Shown: positions 27,952 through 37,565 of the stretch, piece after piece
Numbering within the stretch: position 1 is the stretch's first letter
Layout of the letters: every line of letters begins with the position of its first letter
NCBI RefSeq assembly: GCF_002100145.1
Contig: NZ_JXQD01000029.1
Location: 1 to 64,000 of the forward strand
Direction of reading: 5' to 3'
Origin: Vibrio sp. qd031
Lineage (GTDB): Bacteria; Pseudomonadota; Gammaproteobacteria; Enterobacterales; Vibrionaceae
DNA length: 64,000 nt
Notes under the pieces: model-generated
What the model was told of the DNA's origin: nothing
The model's input: only the letters and a program-made list of their open reading frames with translations
The model's database searches: none
Made by a program: the position numbers and the translations under genes

Positions 27952-29646
27952 ATGGATCAACGTTTTAAAAATATCCACCTTCGTGGTGATCTCTTCGGCG
28001 GTGTCACCACCGCGATCATTTCATTACCCCTAGCATTGGCATTTGGTGTGGCTTCTGGTGCAGGAGCCGAAGCAGGCTTATGGGGGGCGATCATGGTCGG
28101 CCTATTTGCCGCACTGTTTGGTGGGTCAAACACCCTAATTTCTGAACCAACCGGCCCTATGACGGTGATCATGACGGCTGTATTAACCAGCATGATGGCG
28201 AAATACCCAGAAAGTGGCCTAGCGATGACCTTTACTGTGGTGATCATGGCGGGGGCATTTCAGGTATTACTCGGTGCACTCAAACTCGGTAAGTATGTCA
28301 CGCTTATGCCATACAGCGTGATTTCAGGGTTCATGTCAGGTATTGGTGTCATTCTTATCATATTGCAATTGTCCCCATTGCTGGGGCATGAAGCCCCTGC
28401 CGGTGGTGTAATCGGTACGCTTAAAGCGCTGCCTGAAACCATCGCTGCTCTGGATTTCAAAGAGTTGCTGTTAGGGCTAGCAACACTAGGTATTTTGTTC
28501 TTCTTACCAGAAAAATACAAAAAGTTTGTCCCTGCTCAACTGGTGGCGTTGGTAGTGGTGACACTGATCTCGGTGGTCTTGTTTAATGACGGATCCATCC
28601 GTCGTATTGGAGAAATACCTGCGGGATTGCCCTCGATAATTATGCCGACGTTTAGTGCTGATATTGTGGTTGAAATGGTCATTGATGCTTTGGTTCTTGG
28701 AACTCTCGGCTGTATTGATACATTGCTGACCGCGGTAATTGCAGACTCGCTAACGCGAAAAGAACACAATTCTGATAAGGAGTTGGTCGGGCAGGGTATC
28801 GCAAACATGCTCGCGGGTTTATTTGGTGCGCTTCCTGGTGCCGGAGCCACCATGGGTACAGTAACCAATATTCAAGTTGGCGCGCGCTCACCCTTATCGG
28901 GGATTATGCGCGCATTAGTACTCGCGCTGGTGGTGCTTGTGGCTGGAGGCCTCACCGAGCCCATCCCAATGGCGGTGTTAGCCGGTATCGCAATGTATGT
29001 AGGATTTAACATTCTGGATTGGAGCTTTATTCAGCGTGCCCACAAAGTCAGCCTGCCGGGTATGGCGGTTATGTATGGCGTTATGCTGCTGACCGTATTC
29101 GTGGATTTAATTGTTGCTGTTGGCTTGGGAGTGTTTATTTCCAACATCATCATTATAGAGCGCCTAAGCCGTGTTCAAGAACAGCATGTTAAATCCATTA
29201 GTGATGCGGACGACGATGACGTTCCTCTCAGTGACAGTGAACGTGCGTTGTTGGATAAAGCCAATGGCAAAGTGTTGTTTCTATACTTATCAGGGCCGAT
29301 GATTTTTAGTGTGTCCAAAGCCATATCTAGGCAGCACAACCATATCGCCGAATATGAGTCGATGATTATCGATCTAACCGACGTTCCAATGATTGATGTA
29401 ACCGTTGGCCTGGCCATAGAAAACGCCATTAAAGATGCCTATGAAGCCAACTGTGAGGTGTTTTTACTCTGCCCGAACCAGCAGACCAAGGAGCAGTTGG
29501 AAAAACTCCATGTTATCGATCTTCTTTCACAAGAGAATCTATTTGGCTTTCGTTACGAAGCGTTAAAGCATGCGGTGAAGCAAGTACAAAAGTCTGCCTA
29601 TCAACGTGAACAAGCAAGCAACAAAGTAGCCCCGTTGACCGTGTAA
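27952..29646 (+). CDS. SulP family anion transporter with STAS domain, likely bicarbonate
   Basis: A 564-residue inner-membrane transporter. The hydrophobic part (about 15-405) starts DLFGGVTTAIISLPLALAFG and includes GSNTLISEPTGPMTVIMTA, a SulP signature. A cytoplasmic STAS domain (about 440-550) contains SMIIDLTDVPMIDVTVGLAI. SulP proteins carry sulphate, bicarbonate or dicarboxylates. Placement opposite carbonic anhydrase favours bicarbonate uptake, as in BicA-type proteins, but this is inference. The frame begins with TTG 27949; the adjacent ATG 27952 is preferred, with AGGGA upstream. A palindromic hairpin follows the stop. Confidence 0.9.
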   Translation: MDQRFKNIHLRGDLFGGVTTAIISLPLALAFGVASGAGAEAGLWGAIMVGLFAALFGGSNTLISEPTGPMTVIMTAVLTSMMAKYPESGLAMTFTVVIMAGAFQVLLGALKLGKYVTLMPYSVISGFMSGIGVILIILQLSPLLGHEAPAGGVIGTLKALPETIAALDFKELLLGLATLGILFFLPEKYKKFVPAQLVALVVVTLISVVLFNDGSIRRIGEIPAGLPSIIMPTFSADIVVEMVIDALVLGTLGCIDTLLTAVIADSLTRKEHNSDKELVGQGIANMLAGLFGALPGAGATMGTVTNIQVGARSPLSGIMRALVLALVVLVAGGLTEPIPMAVLAGIAMYVGFNILDWSFIQRAHKVSLPGMAVMYGVMLLTVFVDLIVAVGLGVFISNIIIIERLSRVQEQHVKSISDADDDDVPLSDSERALLDKANGKVLFLYLSGPMIFSVSKAISRQHNHIAEYESMIIDLTDVPMIDVTVGLAIENAIKDAYEANCEVFLLCPNQQTKEQLEKLHVIDLLSQENLFGFRYEALKHAVKQVQKSAYQREQASNKVAPLTV

Positions 29647-29675
29647 GCGGAATCGGCAATTAACAACAGCTAAAT

Positions 29676-29705
29676 CAAGTCAGTGACTTTTAAGTTACTG
29701 ACTTG
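29676..29705. terminator. stem-loop after SulP gene
   Basis: CAAGTCAGTGAC and GTTACTGACTTG form a 12-bp stem with one mismatch around TTTTAA. A's rather than T's follow on the plus strand, so it may be an RNA-end or processing structure rather than a standard terminator. Confidence 0.5.
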
Positions 29706-29762
29706 AAAAACGACTATGCCGCTACAACATAAGGTGCATTGTCTGTATTAAGGAATCGAATC

Positions 29763-30692
29763 ATGCACGCACTGGAGATTCAGGGCCTACGTAAAACTTA
29801 CGCGGGCGGCTTTGAGGCACTTAAAGGAATAAGCCTTACTGTCAACAAAGGCGACTTCTATGCGCTATTAGGGCCAAATGGCGCAGGTAAATCGACCACC
29901 ATTGGCATCATATCTTCACTGGTCAATAAAAGTGAAGGCAGCGTAAAAGTGTTTGATTTTGATATCGATACCCACTTGGAGCACGCAAAGCAAAAACTGG
30001 GACTGGTTCCTCAGGAATTCAACTTTAGTATGTTTGAAACTGTCGAGCAGATCGTTCTGCAGCAAGCCGGTTACTACGGTGTACCTCGTGATGTCGCCAA
30101 ACAACGCACTCAAAAATACCTATCCAAACTGGATCTATGGGAAAAGCGTCACGACCAAGCTCGCGCGTTATCTGGCGGCATGAAACGACGCCTAATGATT
30201 GCTCGTGCGCTAGTCCATGAGCCAGAGCTGTTAATATTGGACGAGCCGACCGCTGGTGTTGATATCGAACTTCGCCGCTCGATGTGGGACTTTCTAAAAG
30301 AAATCAATGAACAAGGTGTCACCATTATTTTGACGACGCACTATTTGGAAGAAGCGGAAATGCTTTGTCGAAATATTGGGATCATCAATAAAGGTGAGCT
30401 GATTGAAAATACCAGTATGAAGTCTCTATTGAGTAAATTGCATGTGGAAACATTTCTATTGGATCTCGCGCTTGATGCACCCACACCGAAATTGGATGGG
30501 ATTAAAGTCGTCAGCCATCACAATGGGCAACTTGAAATAGAAATCGAGAAAACACAAAGTCTCAATCATCTGTTTTCACAATTGACCGAGCAAGGCATTG
30601 AAGTGATGTCGATGCGCAATAAAGCCAATCGATTGGAAGAGTTGTTTGTCACCATTGTTCGTGAAGGCGAAAAAAATAGGGAGACAGCATAA
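29763..30692 (+). CDS. yadG: ABC transporter ATP-binding protein YadG
   Basis: A 309-residue ATPase of the drug/polysaccharide-export (ABC-2) class. It has Walker A GPNGAGKST (about residue 38), Q loop, signature LSGGMKRR, Walker B LLILDEPTAGVD and the switch His in TTHYLEEAE. It pairs with the downstream permease, whose ATG overlaps this stop by one base (TAATG). The longest frame begins at 29739, but the ATG at 29763 (MHALEIQGLRKTY) has AAGGA upstream and matches YadG. Substrate is unknown. The can-yadG-yadH linkage is as in E. coli. Confidence 0.93.
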   Translation: MHALEIQGLRKTYAGGFEALKGISLTVNKGDFYALLGPNGAGKSTTIGIISSLVNKSEGSVKVFDFDIDTHLEHAKQKLGLVPQEFNFSMFETVEQIVLQQAGYYGVPRDVAKQRTQKYLSKLDLWEKRHDQARALSGGMKRRLMIARALVHEPELLILDEPTAGVDIELRRSMWDFLKEINEQGVTIILTTHYLEEAEMLCRNIGIINKGELIENTSMKSLLSKLHVETFLLDLALDAPTPKLDGIKVVSHHNGQLEIEIEKTQSLNHLFSQLTEQGIEVMSMRNKANRLEELFVTIVREGEKNRETA

Positions 30693-31462
30693 TGTACAAC
30701 ATCTACTGGACAGCCTTTAAGAGTCTACTTGGCAAAGAGATTCACCGTTTTATGCGAATTTGGGTGCAAACGCTGGTGCCGCCAGCCATCACCATGACAC
30801 TGTACTTTGTGATATTTGGCAGTTTGATTGGGTCGCGCATTGGCACCATGGAAGGCTTCAGTTACATGGAGTTTATTGTACCCGGACTTATTATGATGTC
30901 GGTGATCACTAACTCTTATTCTAATGTTGCCTCTTCTTTTTATAGTGCAAAGTTTCAAAAAAATATCGAAGAGCTGCTAGTGGCTCCAGTCCCTAATTAT
31001 GTGATCATTTTGGGTTATGTCATGGGGGGCGTGACGCGAGGAATACTGGTTGGCATCATTGTAACGATTGTGTCGTTGTTCTTTGTTGATTTACAGGTCC
31101 AGCACTGGGGCATTATTGTCGCAACGGTGTTATTGACCTCAATTGTCTTTTCGCTTGGCGGTTTGATTAATGCCGTGTTTGCTGGTTCCTTTGATGATAT
31201 ATCCATCATACCGACCTTCGTGCTTACACCTATGACCTATTTGGGTGGCGTGTTTTACTCCATCAGTTTATTACCGGAGTTTTGGCAAGGTGTCTCTAAA
31301 ATAAACCCAATCGTCTATATGGTGAACGCATTCCGATACGGATTTCTAGGCATTTCTGATGTCTCAATTACCACATCATTCGGTGTATTATCTGTTTTTG
31401 TTGTTATTCTTTATGCCGTAGCGCACTACTTAATTACCAGTGGGCGAGGAATTCGAAGCTAA
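30692..31462 (+). CDS. yadH: ABC-2 type permease YadH
   Basis: A 256-residue inner-membrane permease with about six hydrophobic segments. It includes ABC-2 family features such as LVPPAITMTLYFVIFGSLIG, EELLVAPVPNYVIILGYV and TPMTYLGGVFYSISLLP. It forms an exporter with YadG. Translational coupling is likely given the one-base overlap. The transported compound is not known. A strong terminator shared with panC follows. Confidence 0.92.
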   Translation: MYNIYWTAFKSLLGKEIHRFMRIWVQTLVPPAITMTLYFVIFGSLIGSRIGTMEGFSYMEFIVPGLIMMSVITNSYSNVASSFYSAKFQKNIEELLVAPVPNYVIILGYVMGGVTRGILVGIIVTIVSLFFVDLQVQHWGIIVATVLLTSIVFSLGGLINAVFAGSFDDISIIPTFVLTPMTYLGGVFYSISLLPEFWQGVSKINPIVYMVNAFRYGFLGISDVSITTSFGVLSVFVVILYAVAHYLITSGRGIRS

Positions 31463-31475
31463 CGTGATAGAATCA

Positions 31476-31506
31476 AAAAAGACCAACACAACGTGTTGGT
31501 CTTTTT
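31476..31506. terminator. bidirectional terminator between yadH and panC
   Basis: AAAAAGACCAACAC and GTGTTGGTCTTTTT make a perfect 14-bp stem around AAC, with A and T runs on both sides, between convergent genes. Confidence 0.93.
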
Positions 31507-31531
31507 ACTTGATGTCTATGGAAAAGGTTGG

Positions 31532-32383
31532 CTAGTCTAATTCAACCACCATATTGTCAATCAACCGAACATCGCCTAAAAACGCCGCCATCAGCACTAC
31601 TGCCCGCTTAGACTGTGCGTCAATCTCAATCAGTCGGTCTGCATCAACAACAAACAACTCATCAGGCTGCATGCCGGTATTCACTAACGCTTGGTGCGCA
31701 AGCTCTAAAGCGTCGGCTACGCAATTTCTGTCGTTGGCGATACGATTTGCAACTTCGTTCATCACTAGCGCGACTTTGGGTGCAAGAATACGCTGTTGCT
31801 CGGTTAGCCTGTTATTGCGAGAGCTCATTGCTAAGCCATCTTTTTCACGCATGGTCGGGACACCCAGCACTTGAATATCCAAAGCAAGATCGTTGACCAT
31901 TTGACGAATAATCGCCAATTGTTGGAAATCTTTCTCACCAAAACACGCTATGTCCGGTTTGACGATATTAAACAATTTGGCAACGATTGTTGCCACGCCA
32001 CGAAAATGACCAGGACGAGACTCACCCTCCAAAATATGCGACAGCCCAGGGACTTCAACGAAGGTTTGCTGATCCAGTCCATTTGGGTACATGATTTCTG
32101 GTGTGGGAGTGAACACAATATCAACACCAGCGCTGGTGAGCTTTGCCAAGTCTTGTTCTAGAGTTCTTGGGTAGTTGTCTAGATCACTGGCATTTTCAAA
32201 CTGCATAGGGTTGACGAAAATACTCACCACCACAATATCGGCGCGTTGTTTGGCTAGGCTAACGAGAGATAAGTGTCCATCGTGCAGGTTGCCCATTGTC
32301 GGGACAAAGGCAACGCTGTTGCCTTGCTGTTTTAGCATGTTGATACGCGCACGTATTGACTGCACATCGTTAAATGTTTTCAT
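31532..32383 (-). CDS. panC: pantothenate synthetase
   Basis: A 283-residue enzyme that condenses pantoate and beta-alanine with ATP. It shows [14 protein letters not shown] (HIGH-like motif HDGH), [26 protein letters not shown] and the KMSK-like loop MSSRNNRL. It is the last gene of the minus-strand run pcnB-folK-panB-panC, 42 nt after panB, and is followed by the terminator shared with yadH. No panD is present nearby, as is common. Confidence 0.98.
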   Translation of the reverse strand: MKTFNDVQSIRARINMLKQQGNSVAFVPTMGNLHDGHLSLVSLAKQRADIVVVSIFVNPMQFENASDLDNYPRTLEQDLAKLTSAGVDIVFTPTPEIMYPNGLDQQTFVEVPGLSHILEGESRPGHFRGVATIVAKLFNIVKPDIACFGEKDFQQLAIIRQMVNDLALDIQVLGVPTMREKDGLAMSSRNNRLTEQQRILAPKVALVMNEVANRIANDRNCVADALELAHQALVNTGMQPDELFVVDADRLIEIDAQSKRAVVLMAAFLGDVRLIDNMVVELD

Positions 32384-32425
32384 GCGAGTTTCCTTATTTC
32401 TATTCGGTGTCTAAGCTGATTGCCA

Positions 32426-33220
32426 CTATGCAATAGTGTGGTCAGGTCCAGGAAAAGCACCTGATTCAACATCCGTTATATATTGTGAAATGGCTTGTCG
32501 CATATCTCCAGAATCTGCGAGGAAATTCTTCGAGAACTTAGGCATATAGTTTGCTGCGATGCCAAACATATCGTGCATCACCAAAATCTGACCGTCTGTT
32601 ACGTTACCCGCACCAATACCGATTACAGGAACGGTAAGCGCATTGGTAATGCGTTCTGCGAGTGCCATAGGGACGCATTCTAGCAATACGATTTGTGCAC
32701 CTGCGTGTTGCAGCGCCAGTGCATCTTTGACCATTTGATCTGCTTGTTCTTGATCGCGGCCTTGTACTTTAAAACCACCAAATATGTTCACAGACTGTGG
32801 CGTTAAGCCTAGATGAGCACAAACAGGTACAGCTCGCTCTGTCAGCATTTTTACGGTTTCAACAAGCCATGCGCCACCTTCTAGCTTTACCATATTAGCG
32901 CCAGCTTGCATTAACGCTGCAGCACTTTCGCACGCCTTCTCTGGGGTGGGGTAGCTCATAAAGGGCATATCAGCCATCAAAAGAGAGTTTGGACTGCCTG
33001 CACGTACGCAGCGAGTATGGTAGGCAACATCGTCTACGGTCACAGGGAGAGTATCGGGCTTGCCTTGCAGCACCATTCCTAATGAATCGCCTACCAACAG
33101 AACAGGCATTTCTTGCTGCTCAAATAACTGAGCAAAACTGGCGTCGTAGGCTGTTGAAGAAGCGAATTTTTTCCCTTCTTGTTTCCATTTCATTAAGGTT
33201 GAAGTGGTGACTTTTTTCAT
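32426..33220 (-). CDS. panB: 3-methyl-2-oxobutanoate hydroxymethyltransferase
   Basis: A 264-residue decameric TIM-barrel enzyme that makes ketopantoate from 2-oxoisovalerate and methylene-tetrahydrofolate. The family motifs are [14 protein letters not shown] (metal-binding Asp), [20 protein letters not shown] and [18 protein letters not shown]. It lies 38 nt after folK and 42 nt before panC; linkage of folate (folK) and pantothenate genes is usual in gammaproteobacteria. Confidence 0.98.
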   Translation of the reverse strand: MKKVTTSTLMKWKQEGKKFASSTAYDASFAQLFEQQEMPVLLVGDSLGMVLQGKPDTLPVTVDDVAYHTRCVRAGSPNSLLMADMPFMSYPTPEKACESAAALMQAGANMVKLEGGAWLVETVKMLTERAVPVCAHLGLTPQSVNIFGGFKVQGRDQEQADQMVKDALALQHAGAQIVLLECVPMALAERITNALTVPVIGIGAGNVTDGQILVMHDMFGIAANYMPKFSKNFLADSGDMRQAISQYITDVESGAFPGPDHTIA

Positions 33221-33258
33221 TGTGTTACCTATCTGTGGAGCATTGGCGCGCGCATGGG

Positions 33259-33747
33259 TTATGCGTTGGCTAAGATCTCCAGTCCATTTTTATCAATGTG
33301 TGTAATGAGTGAAGCAATAGCAGTGCCATCGGGCAACTGCAATTGAGGTTCTATTTCCATTAAAGGATACAAAACAAATTCTCTGGTTTTCATTCCGTAA
33401 TGGGGAATGGTTAAGCGCTCTGTATTAATCACTTGGTCGCCAAACAGCAACAAATCTAAATCTAGAGTTCGTGGCCCCCAACGTTCACCTTTGCGCACTC
33501 GCCCTTGTTCGAGCTCGATTTTTTGGGTCAAATCCAACAGCTCTAACGGTGAAAGTTGCGTGTCGATTTTCGCCACCGCGTTGACGTAATCAGGTTGATC
33601 TTGTGGCCCCATCGGTGAACTAGAATAGAGCGATGAGCAGCCTATAAACTGTGAGTGGGGTAAGGCTTTAAGCGCTTCAATCGCAAGCTTTGCCGTCGCG
33701 ATTGAATCCCCTAAGTTACTGCCAATTGCAATGTATACAATGCTCAT
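33259..33747 (-). CDS. folK: hydroxymethyldihydropterin pyrophosphokinase
   Basis: A 162-residue enzyme that transfers pyrophosphate from ATP to 6-hydroxymethyl-7,8-dihydropterin in folate synthesis. It shows [29 protein letters not shown] and [15 protein letters not shown], the signature with the two Mg2+-binding aspartates. Its ATG overlaps the pcnB stop by one base (TAATG), so translation is probably coupled. Confidence 0.97.
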   Translation of the reverse strand: MSIVYIAIGSNLGDSIATAKLAIEALKALPHSQFIGCSSLYSSSPMGPQDQPDYVNAVAKIDTQLSPLELLDLTQKIELEQGRVRKGERWGPRTLDLDLLLFGDQVINTERLTIPHYGMKTREFVLYPLMEIEPQLQLPDGTAIASLITHIDKNGLEILANA

Positions 33748-35093
33748 TAATCGGCCTTTGGCTTGCGTTTTTTCTTACTGCGGCGACGCGGTTTTTTGGC
33801 ACCATCAACATCGTTTGACATCGCTTGGCGCATATCGCGTCCAGCTTGTTGGAAGGTGTCCCACCAGTTGGCGAGTTCTTCGGTTTCTCCACCTTCAATT
33901 TCGCCACGCATTTCGAGGAAATCAAACCCAGCTCTAAACTTGTTCAGTTCAAGTAGTCTGAAGGCGCGCTTTCCTTGACGGCGAGGCAAACGAAGTTGCA
34001 GCTGCCAAATTTCGCGTATGGTTGCAGTGTGACGACGCGGTATCGCCGTTGATCGAACCTGTTCATCCAAAATATGATTGCTGGCTGATAAAATAGCGTC
34101 GTAATAACTCATGTCACGCTTATCCATCAGGCGATAGGCGTAGGCTTCTAGTGGGTACCAGAGCATGGCCGCAAACATAAATGCTGGGTTGATGCGCTTA
34201 CCTTCTGCAATGCGTGCGTCTGTCGACTCCAATACCAATTCGATCATGCGCTCGGTATTCGACTCTTCTTCCTCGGTAAATTGCTCTGCAATGATCGGGA
34301 ATAGTTGCTCAAAAAGGCTAAATTCACGCAGCAAATCGTACGTATCTAATCCATGCCCAGACTGCAACAGTTTAAGGGATTCTTCATAGAGACGTGCAGA
34401 TGGAATACTTTGCAGCAGCGGTGCCATAGTGTTAATGGGATCAGCGGTTTCAAAGCTAATATCGAAATCAAGTTTTGAGGCAAATCGAATGGCGCGCAGC
34501 ATGCGAACAGGGTCTTCGCGATAACGAACCTCGGGATCACCGATCAATCGCACCATGCCTAACTTAAGGTCTTCAATACCATTGGCAAAATCTTCGATTG
34601 AGAAGTCCGCAATGTTGTAATACATCGCATTGATGGTGAAATCGCGGCGCTGAGCATCTTCGTCGATGCTGCCGTAGACGTTATCACGAAGCAGCATGCC
34701 TTCTTGATTTTGCGCTGAAATTTGCTTGCCGGTCTCCTGTTCACCTTCTTCATGGTGACCACGAAAGGTCGCAACTTCAATAATATCGCGACCAAACATA
34801 ATGTGCGCCAAGCGAAAACGGCGACCGATCAGGCGGCAGTTTCGAAACAGAGATTTAATCTGCTCTGGCGTAGCATTGGTGGCGATGTCAAAATCTTTTG
34901 GACTTTGGCCAAGTAGCAAGTCTCGCACGCCGCCACCAACTAGGTACGCATTGTAACCAGCTTTGTGCAGACGGTAGAGAACCTTAAGTGCGTTGTCACT
35001 GATCATGTCGCGAGATATAGGGTGCTGATCTCTTGGAACATGAGTGGCGATCAAAGGTGCGTTCTTATTTGGTGACTGAGTTTGTGTATTCAT
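33747..35093 (-). CDS. pcnB: poly(A) polymerase I
   Basis: A 448-residue nucleotidyltransferase that adds 3' poly(A) tails and so promotes RNA decay. The catalytic head has LVGGGVRDLLLG and KDFDIATNATPEQIK (metal-binding DxD), followed by RRFRLAHIMFG. The C-terminal part contains the PolA-specific RNA-binding arm, and the tail is strongly basic (KKPRRRSKKKRKPKAD). CCA-adding enzyme is excluded by the long basic tail and the folK linkage. The start is ATG 35093 with a weak ribosome site; E. coli pcnB also uses a poor start. Confidence 0.95.
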   Translation of the reverse strand: MNTQTQSPNKNAPLIATHVPRDQHPISRDMISDNALKVLYRLHKAGYNAYLVGGGVRDLLLGQSPKDFDIATNATPEQIKSLFRNCRLIGRRFRLAHIMFGRDIIEVATFRGHHEEGEQETGKQISAQNQEGMLLRDNVYGSIDEDAQRRDFTINAMYYNIADFSIEDFANGIEDLKLGMVRLIGDPEVRYREDPVRMLRAIRFASKLDFDISFETADPINTMAPLLQSIPSARLYEESLKLLQSGHGLDTYDLLREFSLFEQLFPIIAEQFTEEEESNTERMIELVLESTDARIAEGKRINPAFMFAAMLWYPLEAYAYRLMDKRDMSYYDAILSASNHILDEQVRSTAIPRRHTATIREIWQLQLRLPRRQGKRAFRLLELNKFRAGFDFLEMRGEIEGGETEELANWWDTFQQAGRDMRQAMSNDVDGAKKPRRRSKKKRKPKAD

Positions 35094-35178
35094 TACCCGT
35101 AGCTACTTGTCGGTGAACATTTTGATAAGCTAATTCGTTGAAGTTACTTATCAAAGATTAATTTGCGCTAATGATAGC

Positions 35179-36069
35179 TTAGCTTGAGCCAATTGAGAAT
35201 GGAGTTATGACTTCTATCTCGTCTGGCAGTTGCGAAATGCGCCATTGTGACACTCCCCATGCGATGATTTCGTCCGTGCTGCCCTGTTGTACGTCATCGG
35301 GAAGGGAAAAACCCAAGAACTGCATCGCAGAGCATAATGTTGGAACAACATCAGAGGTTGAAATGGCTGGAGCATGATTCTGCTTAGAGAGTTTTCCGCC
35401 CGTTGCTTGCATCGCGAGTGGTAGGTGTAAGTAGTCAGGTATCGTCTGCCCCAACACAGTATACAGATGAATTTGACGCCCTGTTGGCTCAATAAGGTCA
35501 GCGCCACGGACAACCTGTGTTATCCCTTGATAAATATCATCAAGCACGACGGCTAAGTTATAGGCAAACAATCCATCTCTTCGTTTAATAATAAAGTCTT
35601 CTTTAGCAAGGGCTGCTGGTATGGCGATCTTTCCATGGCGGAGGTCCGAGAAATGGTCAATACACGAGTCTACAGTGATCCTTACAGAGCACTCTCTTGC
35701 TGGTAAGCCCAATGTTCGGCAGGTTCCAAGGTAATAGCCGCCAGATTGCTTGATCTGTTTGCGGGTACATTGACAGTAGTAGGCGTCACCGCGCTCAAGC
35801 CAATCATCAATTTGAGCTTGATAGTCTGCCAAACGCTGGCTTTGATATAAAACCTGTTGGTCCCAGTGTAAACCGTAGGCCTCAAGAGCCTTTAAAATAA
35901 GGCTATCGGCACCAGCCATCTCACGCGGTGGATCCAGGTCTTCGATTCGAACTAACCACTGCCCGTTCTGTGACCGTGCGTGAAAATAACTGCCTAAAGC
36001 GGCAACAAGCGAACCAAAATGAAGCGGTCCTGAAGGAGAAGGGGCAAATCGACCAATGACGTTGTGCAT
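35179..36069 (-). CDS. gluQ: glutamyl-Q tRNA(Asp) synthetase
   Basis: A 296-residue truncated GluRS paralogue that attaches glutamate to the queuosine base of tRNA-Asp. It has the HIGH-like loop FAPSPSGPLHFGSL, the zinc site around YCQCTRKQI, and KLSKQNHA in the KMSKS place, and it lacks an anticodon-binding domain, so it is too short for GltX. Position between dksA and pcnB is the same as in E. coli. A terminator separates it from dksA, though readthrough is possible. Confidence 0.95.
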   Translation of the reverse strand: MHNVIGRFAPSPSGPLHFGSLVAALGSYFHARSQNGQWLVRIEDLDPPREMAGADSLILKALEAYGLHWDQQVLYQSQRLADYQAQIDDWLERGDAYYCQCTRKQIKQSGGYYLGTCRTLGLPARECSVRITVDSCIDHFSDLRHGKIAIPAALAKEDFIIKRRDGLFAYNLAVVLDDIYQGITQVVRGADLIEPTGRQIHLYTVLGQTIPDYLHLPLAMQATGGKLSKQNHAPAISTSDVVPTLCSAMQFLGFSLPDDVQQGSTDEIIAWGVSQWRISQLPDEIEVITPFSIGSS

Positions 36070-36124
36070 ACTATTTGTGTAATAACCGACGAGATAGGTA
36101 AGTGTAACCAGTGATGAAAAAGCA

Positions 36125-36148
36125 AAAAGGGAGCTTTCGCTCCCTTTT
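36125..36148 (-). terminator. intrinsic terminator after dksA
   Basis: AAAAGGGAGC and GCTCCCTTTT form a 10-bp stem around TTTC; on the minus strand a U run follows the stem. It lies 20 nt past the dksA stop. Confidence 0.88.
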
Positions 36149-36168
36149 AAGATTTAGGCGTGTTGAAC

Positions 36169-36612
36169 TTAGCCTTGCATCTGTTTTTCTTTTAGCTCTG
36201 CGAGTGTTTTACAGTCGATACATAGATCAGCTGTAGGGCGAGCTTCTAGACGACGAATACCGATTTCTACACCACAAGAGTCACAGAAACCAAAGTCATC
36301 TTCTACGATTTTGTTGAGTGTTTTTTCTATCTTCTTAATCAAACGACGCTCGCGATCGCGGTTGCGTAGCTCTAGACTGAACTCTTCTTCTTGCGAAGCG
36401 CGATCGACCGGATCAGGGAAGTTTGCGGCTTCGTCTTGCATGTGCACAACGGTGCGTTCTACTTCTTCGCGCAACTGGTCGCGCCAAGCTTCTAAAATCT
36501 TAGTGAAATGAGCCATTTGCTCTGGTGACATATACTCTTCACCAGCTTTTTCTTGGTACGGCTCAACCCCTGCAATGGCTAGAATTCCTAGCGCTTTTTT
36601 CTTTTCTGGCAT
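36169..36612 (-). CDS. dksA: RNA polymerase-binding transcription factor DksA
   Basis: A 147-residue protein that enters the RNA polymerase secondary channel and potentiates ppGpp, tuning rRNA and amino-acid promoters. It has the acidic coiled-coil tip [10 protein letters not shown] (DxxDxA) and a C-terminal four-cysteine zinc finger ([20 protein letters not shown]). The frame runs on to 36636, but the ATG at 36612 has AGGAG just upstream and matches the family. A good promoter lies at 36672-36700. Confidence 0.98.
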   Translation of the reverse strand: MPEKKKALGILAIAGVEPYQEKAGEEYMSPEQMAHFTKILEAWRDQLREEVERTVVHMQDEAANFPDPVDRASQEEEFSLELRNRDRERRLIKKIEKTLNKIVEDDFGFCDSCGVEIGIRRLEARPTADLCIDCKTLAELKEKQMQG

Positions 36613-36671
36613 ACCGCATCTCCTAAAATACACCAAACCAACTGCCGGACAGTTAATTTTTAAGGCGGGTA

Positions 36672-36700
36672 TCTATAGCAAAAACCGAATGGAGTGGCAA
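36672..36700 (-). promoter_or_regulatory. predicted dksA promoter
   Basis: Minus strand: TTGCCA (36700-36695), 17-nt spacer, TATAGA (36677-36672) with TGC before the -10. It predicts a leader of about 53 nt. Confidence 0.6.
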
Positions 36701-36762
36701 ACACTCTTTTTCTCTAATTCCACTCTCTGTGAGGGGAGTTGTAGTTTCGGATAACCATTTAT

Positions 36763-37470
36763 TCAAAGTGTGAATTGAATCGGATTGTCCAATTTTAACG
36801 ACTTATGAGTAAGTGTGGCTTGGTAACAAATCACTTCGACACCAGCTGCTATAGCCTGCTTTAACAACGTTGAATATGTAGAGTCAATATGGTGTGCAGG
36901 AGAGACGTTTTCAATGCCAGAATGTTGTACTGAATAAAAAAGAACCGCTCTGGCGCCTTGTTGTGCCATTTCTGTGAGCTCCCGCAAATGTTTTTGACCA
37001 CGAACGGTCTGCGTATCGGGGAAGAAGCCTTGTCCATTCTCGCTTAATAGGGTCACGCTCTTAACTTCGACGTAGCAATCTGGCCGACCATCATTTTGTA
37101 ACAGAATATCAATCCGGCTGTTTTCTTGTCCATATTTCACCTCTGCTCGTAGCGTTTCGTAGCCTATGAGTTCTGGTATGGTTTGTTGGGTGATGGCTTC
37201 AATCACTAACTGATTGGCTCGGGCAGTGTTCACGCAGATACGATCGCCCTTAGCGGTTTCGGTGAGCTCCCAACTGCATGGGTACTTGCGCTTTGGATTG
37301 TCTGAGGTGGAGTACCACACGGTATCGCCAGGCTCTGCGCAGCCCGTCATTGCCCCTGTATTGGCGCAGTGTATCGTCGTGATGGTTCCATCGTCTAACG
37401 TCACGTCGGCTAAAAAACGCTTATAGCGTTTGATTAAAGTGGCAGATTGAAGTGGTGGGTGAAACTCCAT
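36763..37470 (-). CDS. sfsA: SfsA family protein (sugar fermentation stimulation protein)
   Basis: A 235-residue protein with an N-terminal OB-like part ([25 protein letters not shown]) and a C-terminal nuclease-like fold ([20 protein letters not shown]). The family is named for effects on maltose metabolism in E. coli, but its biochemical role is unclear, with a possible DNA- or RNA-binding/nuclease function. It is divergent from hrpB and upstream of dksA on the same strand, a conserved arrangement. Confidence 0.93.
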   Translation of the reverse strand: MEFHPPLQSATLIKRYKRFLADVTLDDGTITTIHCANTGAMTGCAEPGDTVWYSTSDNPKRKYPCSWELTETAKGDRICVNTARANQLVIEAITQQTIPELIGYETLRAEVKYGQENSRIDILLQNDGRPDCYVEVKSVTLLSENGQGFFPDTQTVRGQKHLRELTEMAQQGARAVLFYSVQHSGIENVSPAHHIDSTYSTLLKQAIAAGVEVICYQATLTHKSLKLDNPIQFTL

Positions 37471-37565
37471 GTTTAAGATCCTTTAAAGACGTGGCTAAGC
37501 AAAGACGAATAGGGGAGACTAAGGTACACTATCTCGCTATTCAACACCGTTTAGTCGTTTTCTTT

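Noticed and set aside
34000..36000. Many frames of 60-110 residues opposite pcnB, gluQ and panC
   Set aside because: All are shadows of well-recognised genes with no ribosome sites or known motifs.
37452..37565. Upstream extension of hrpB (38 extra residues)
   Set aside because: It overlaps the divergent sfsA start, has no family similarity, and ATG 37566 gives a normal HrpB N-terminus.
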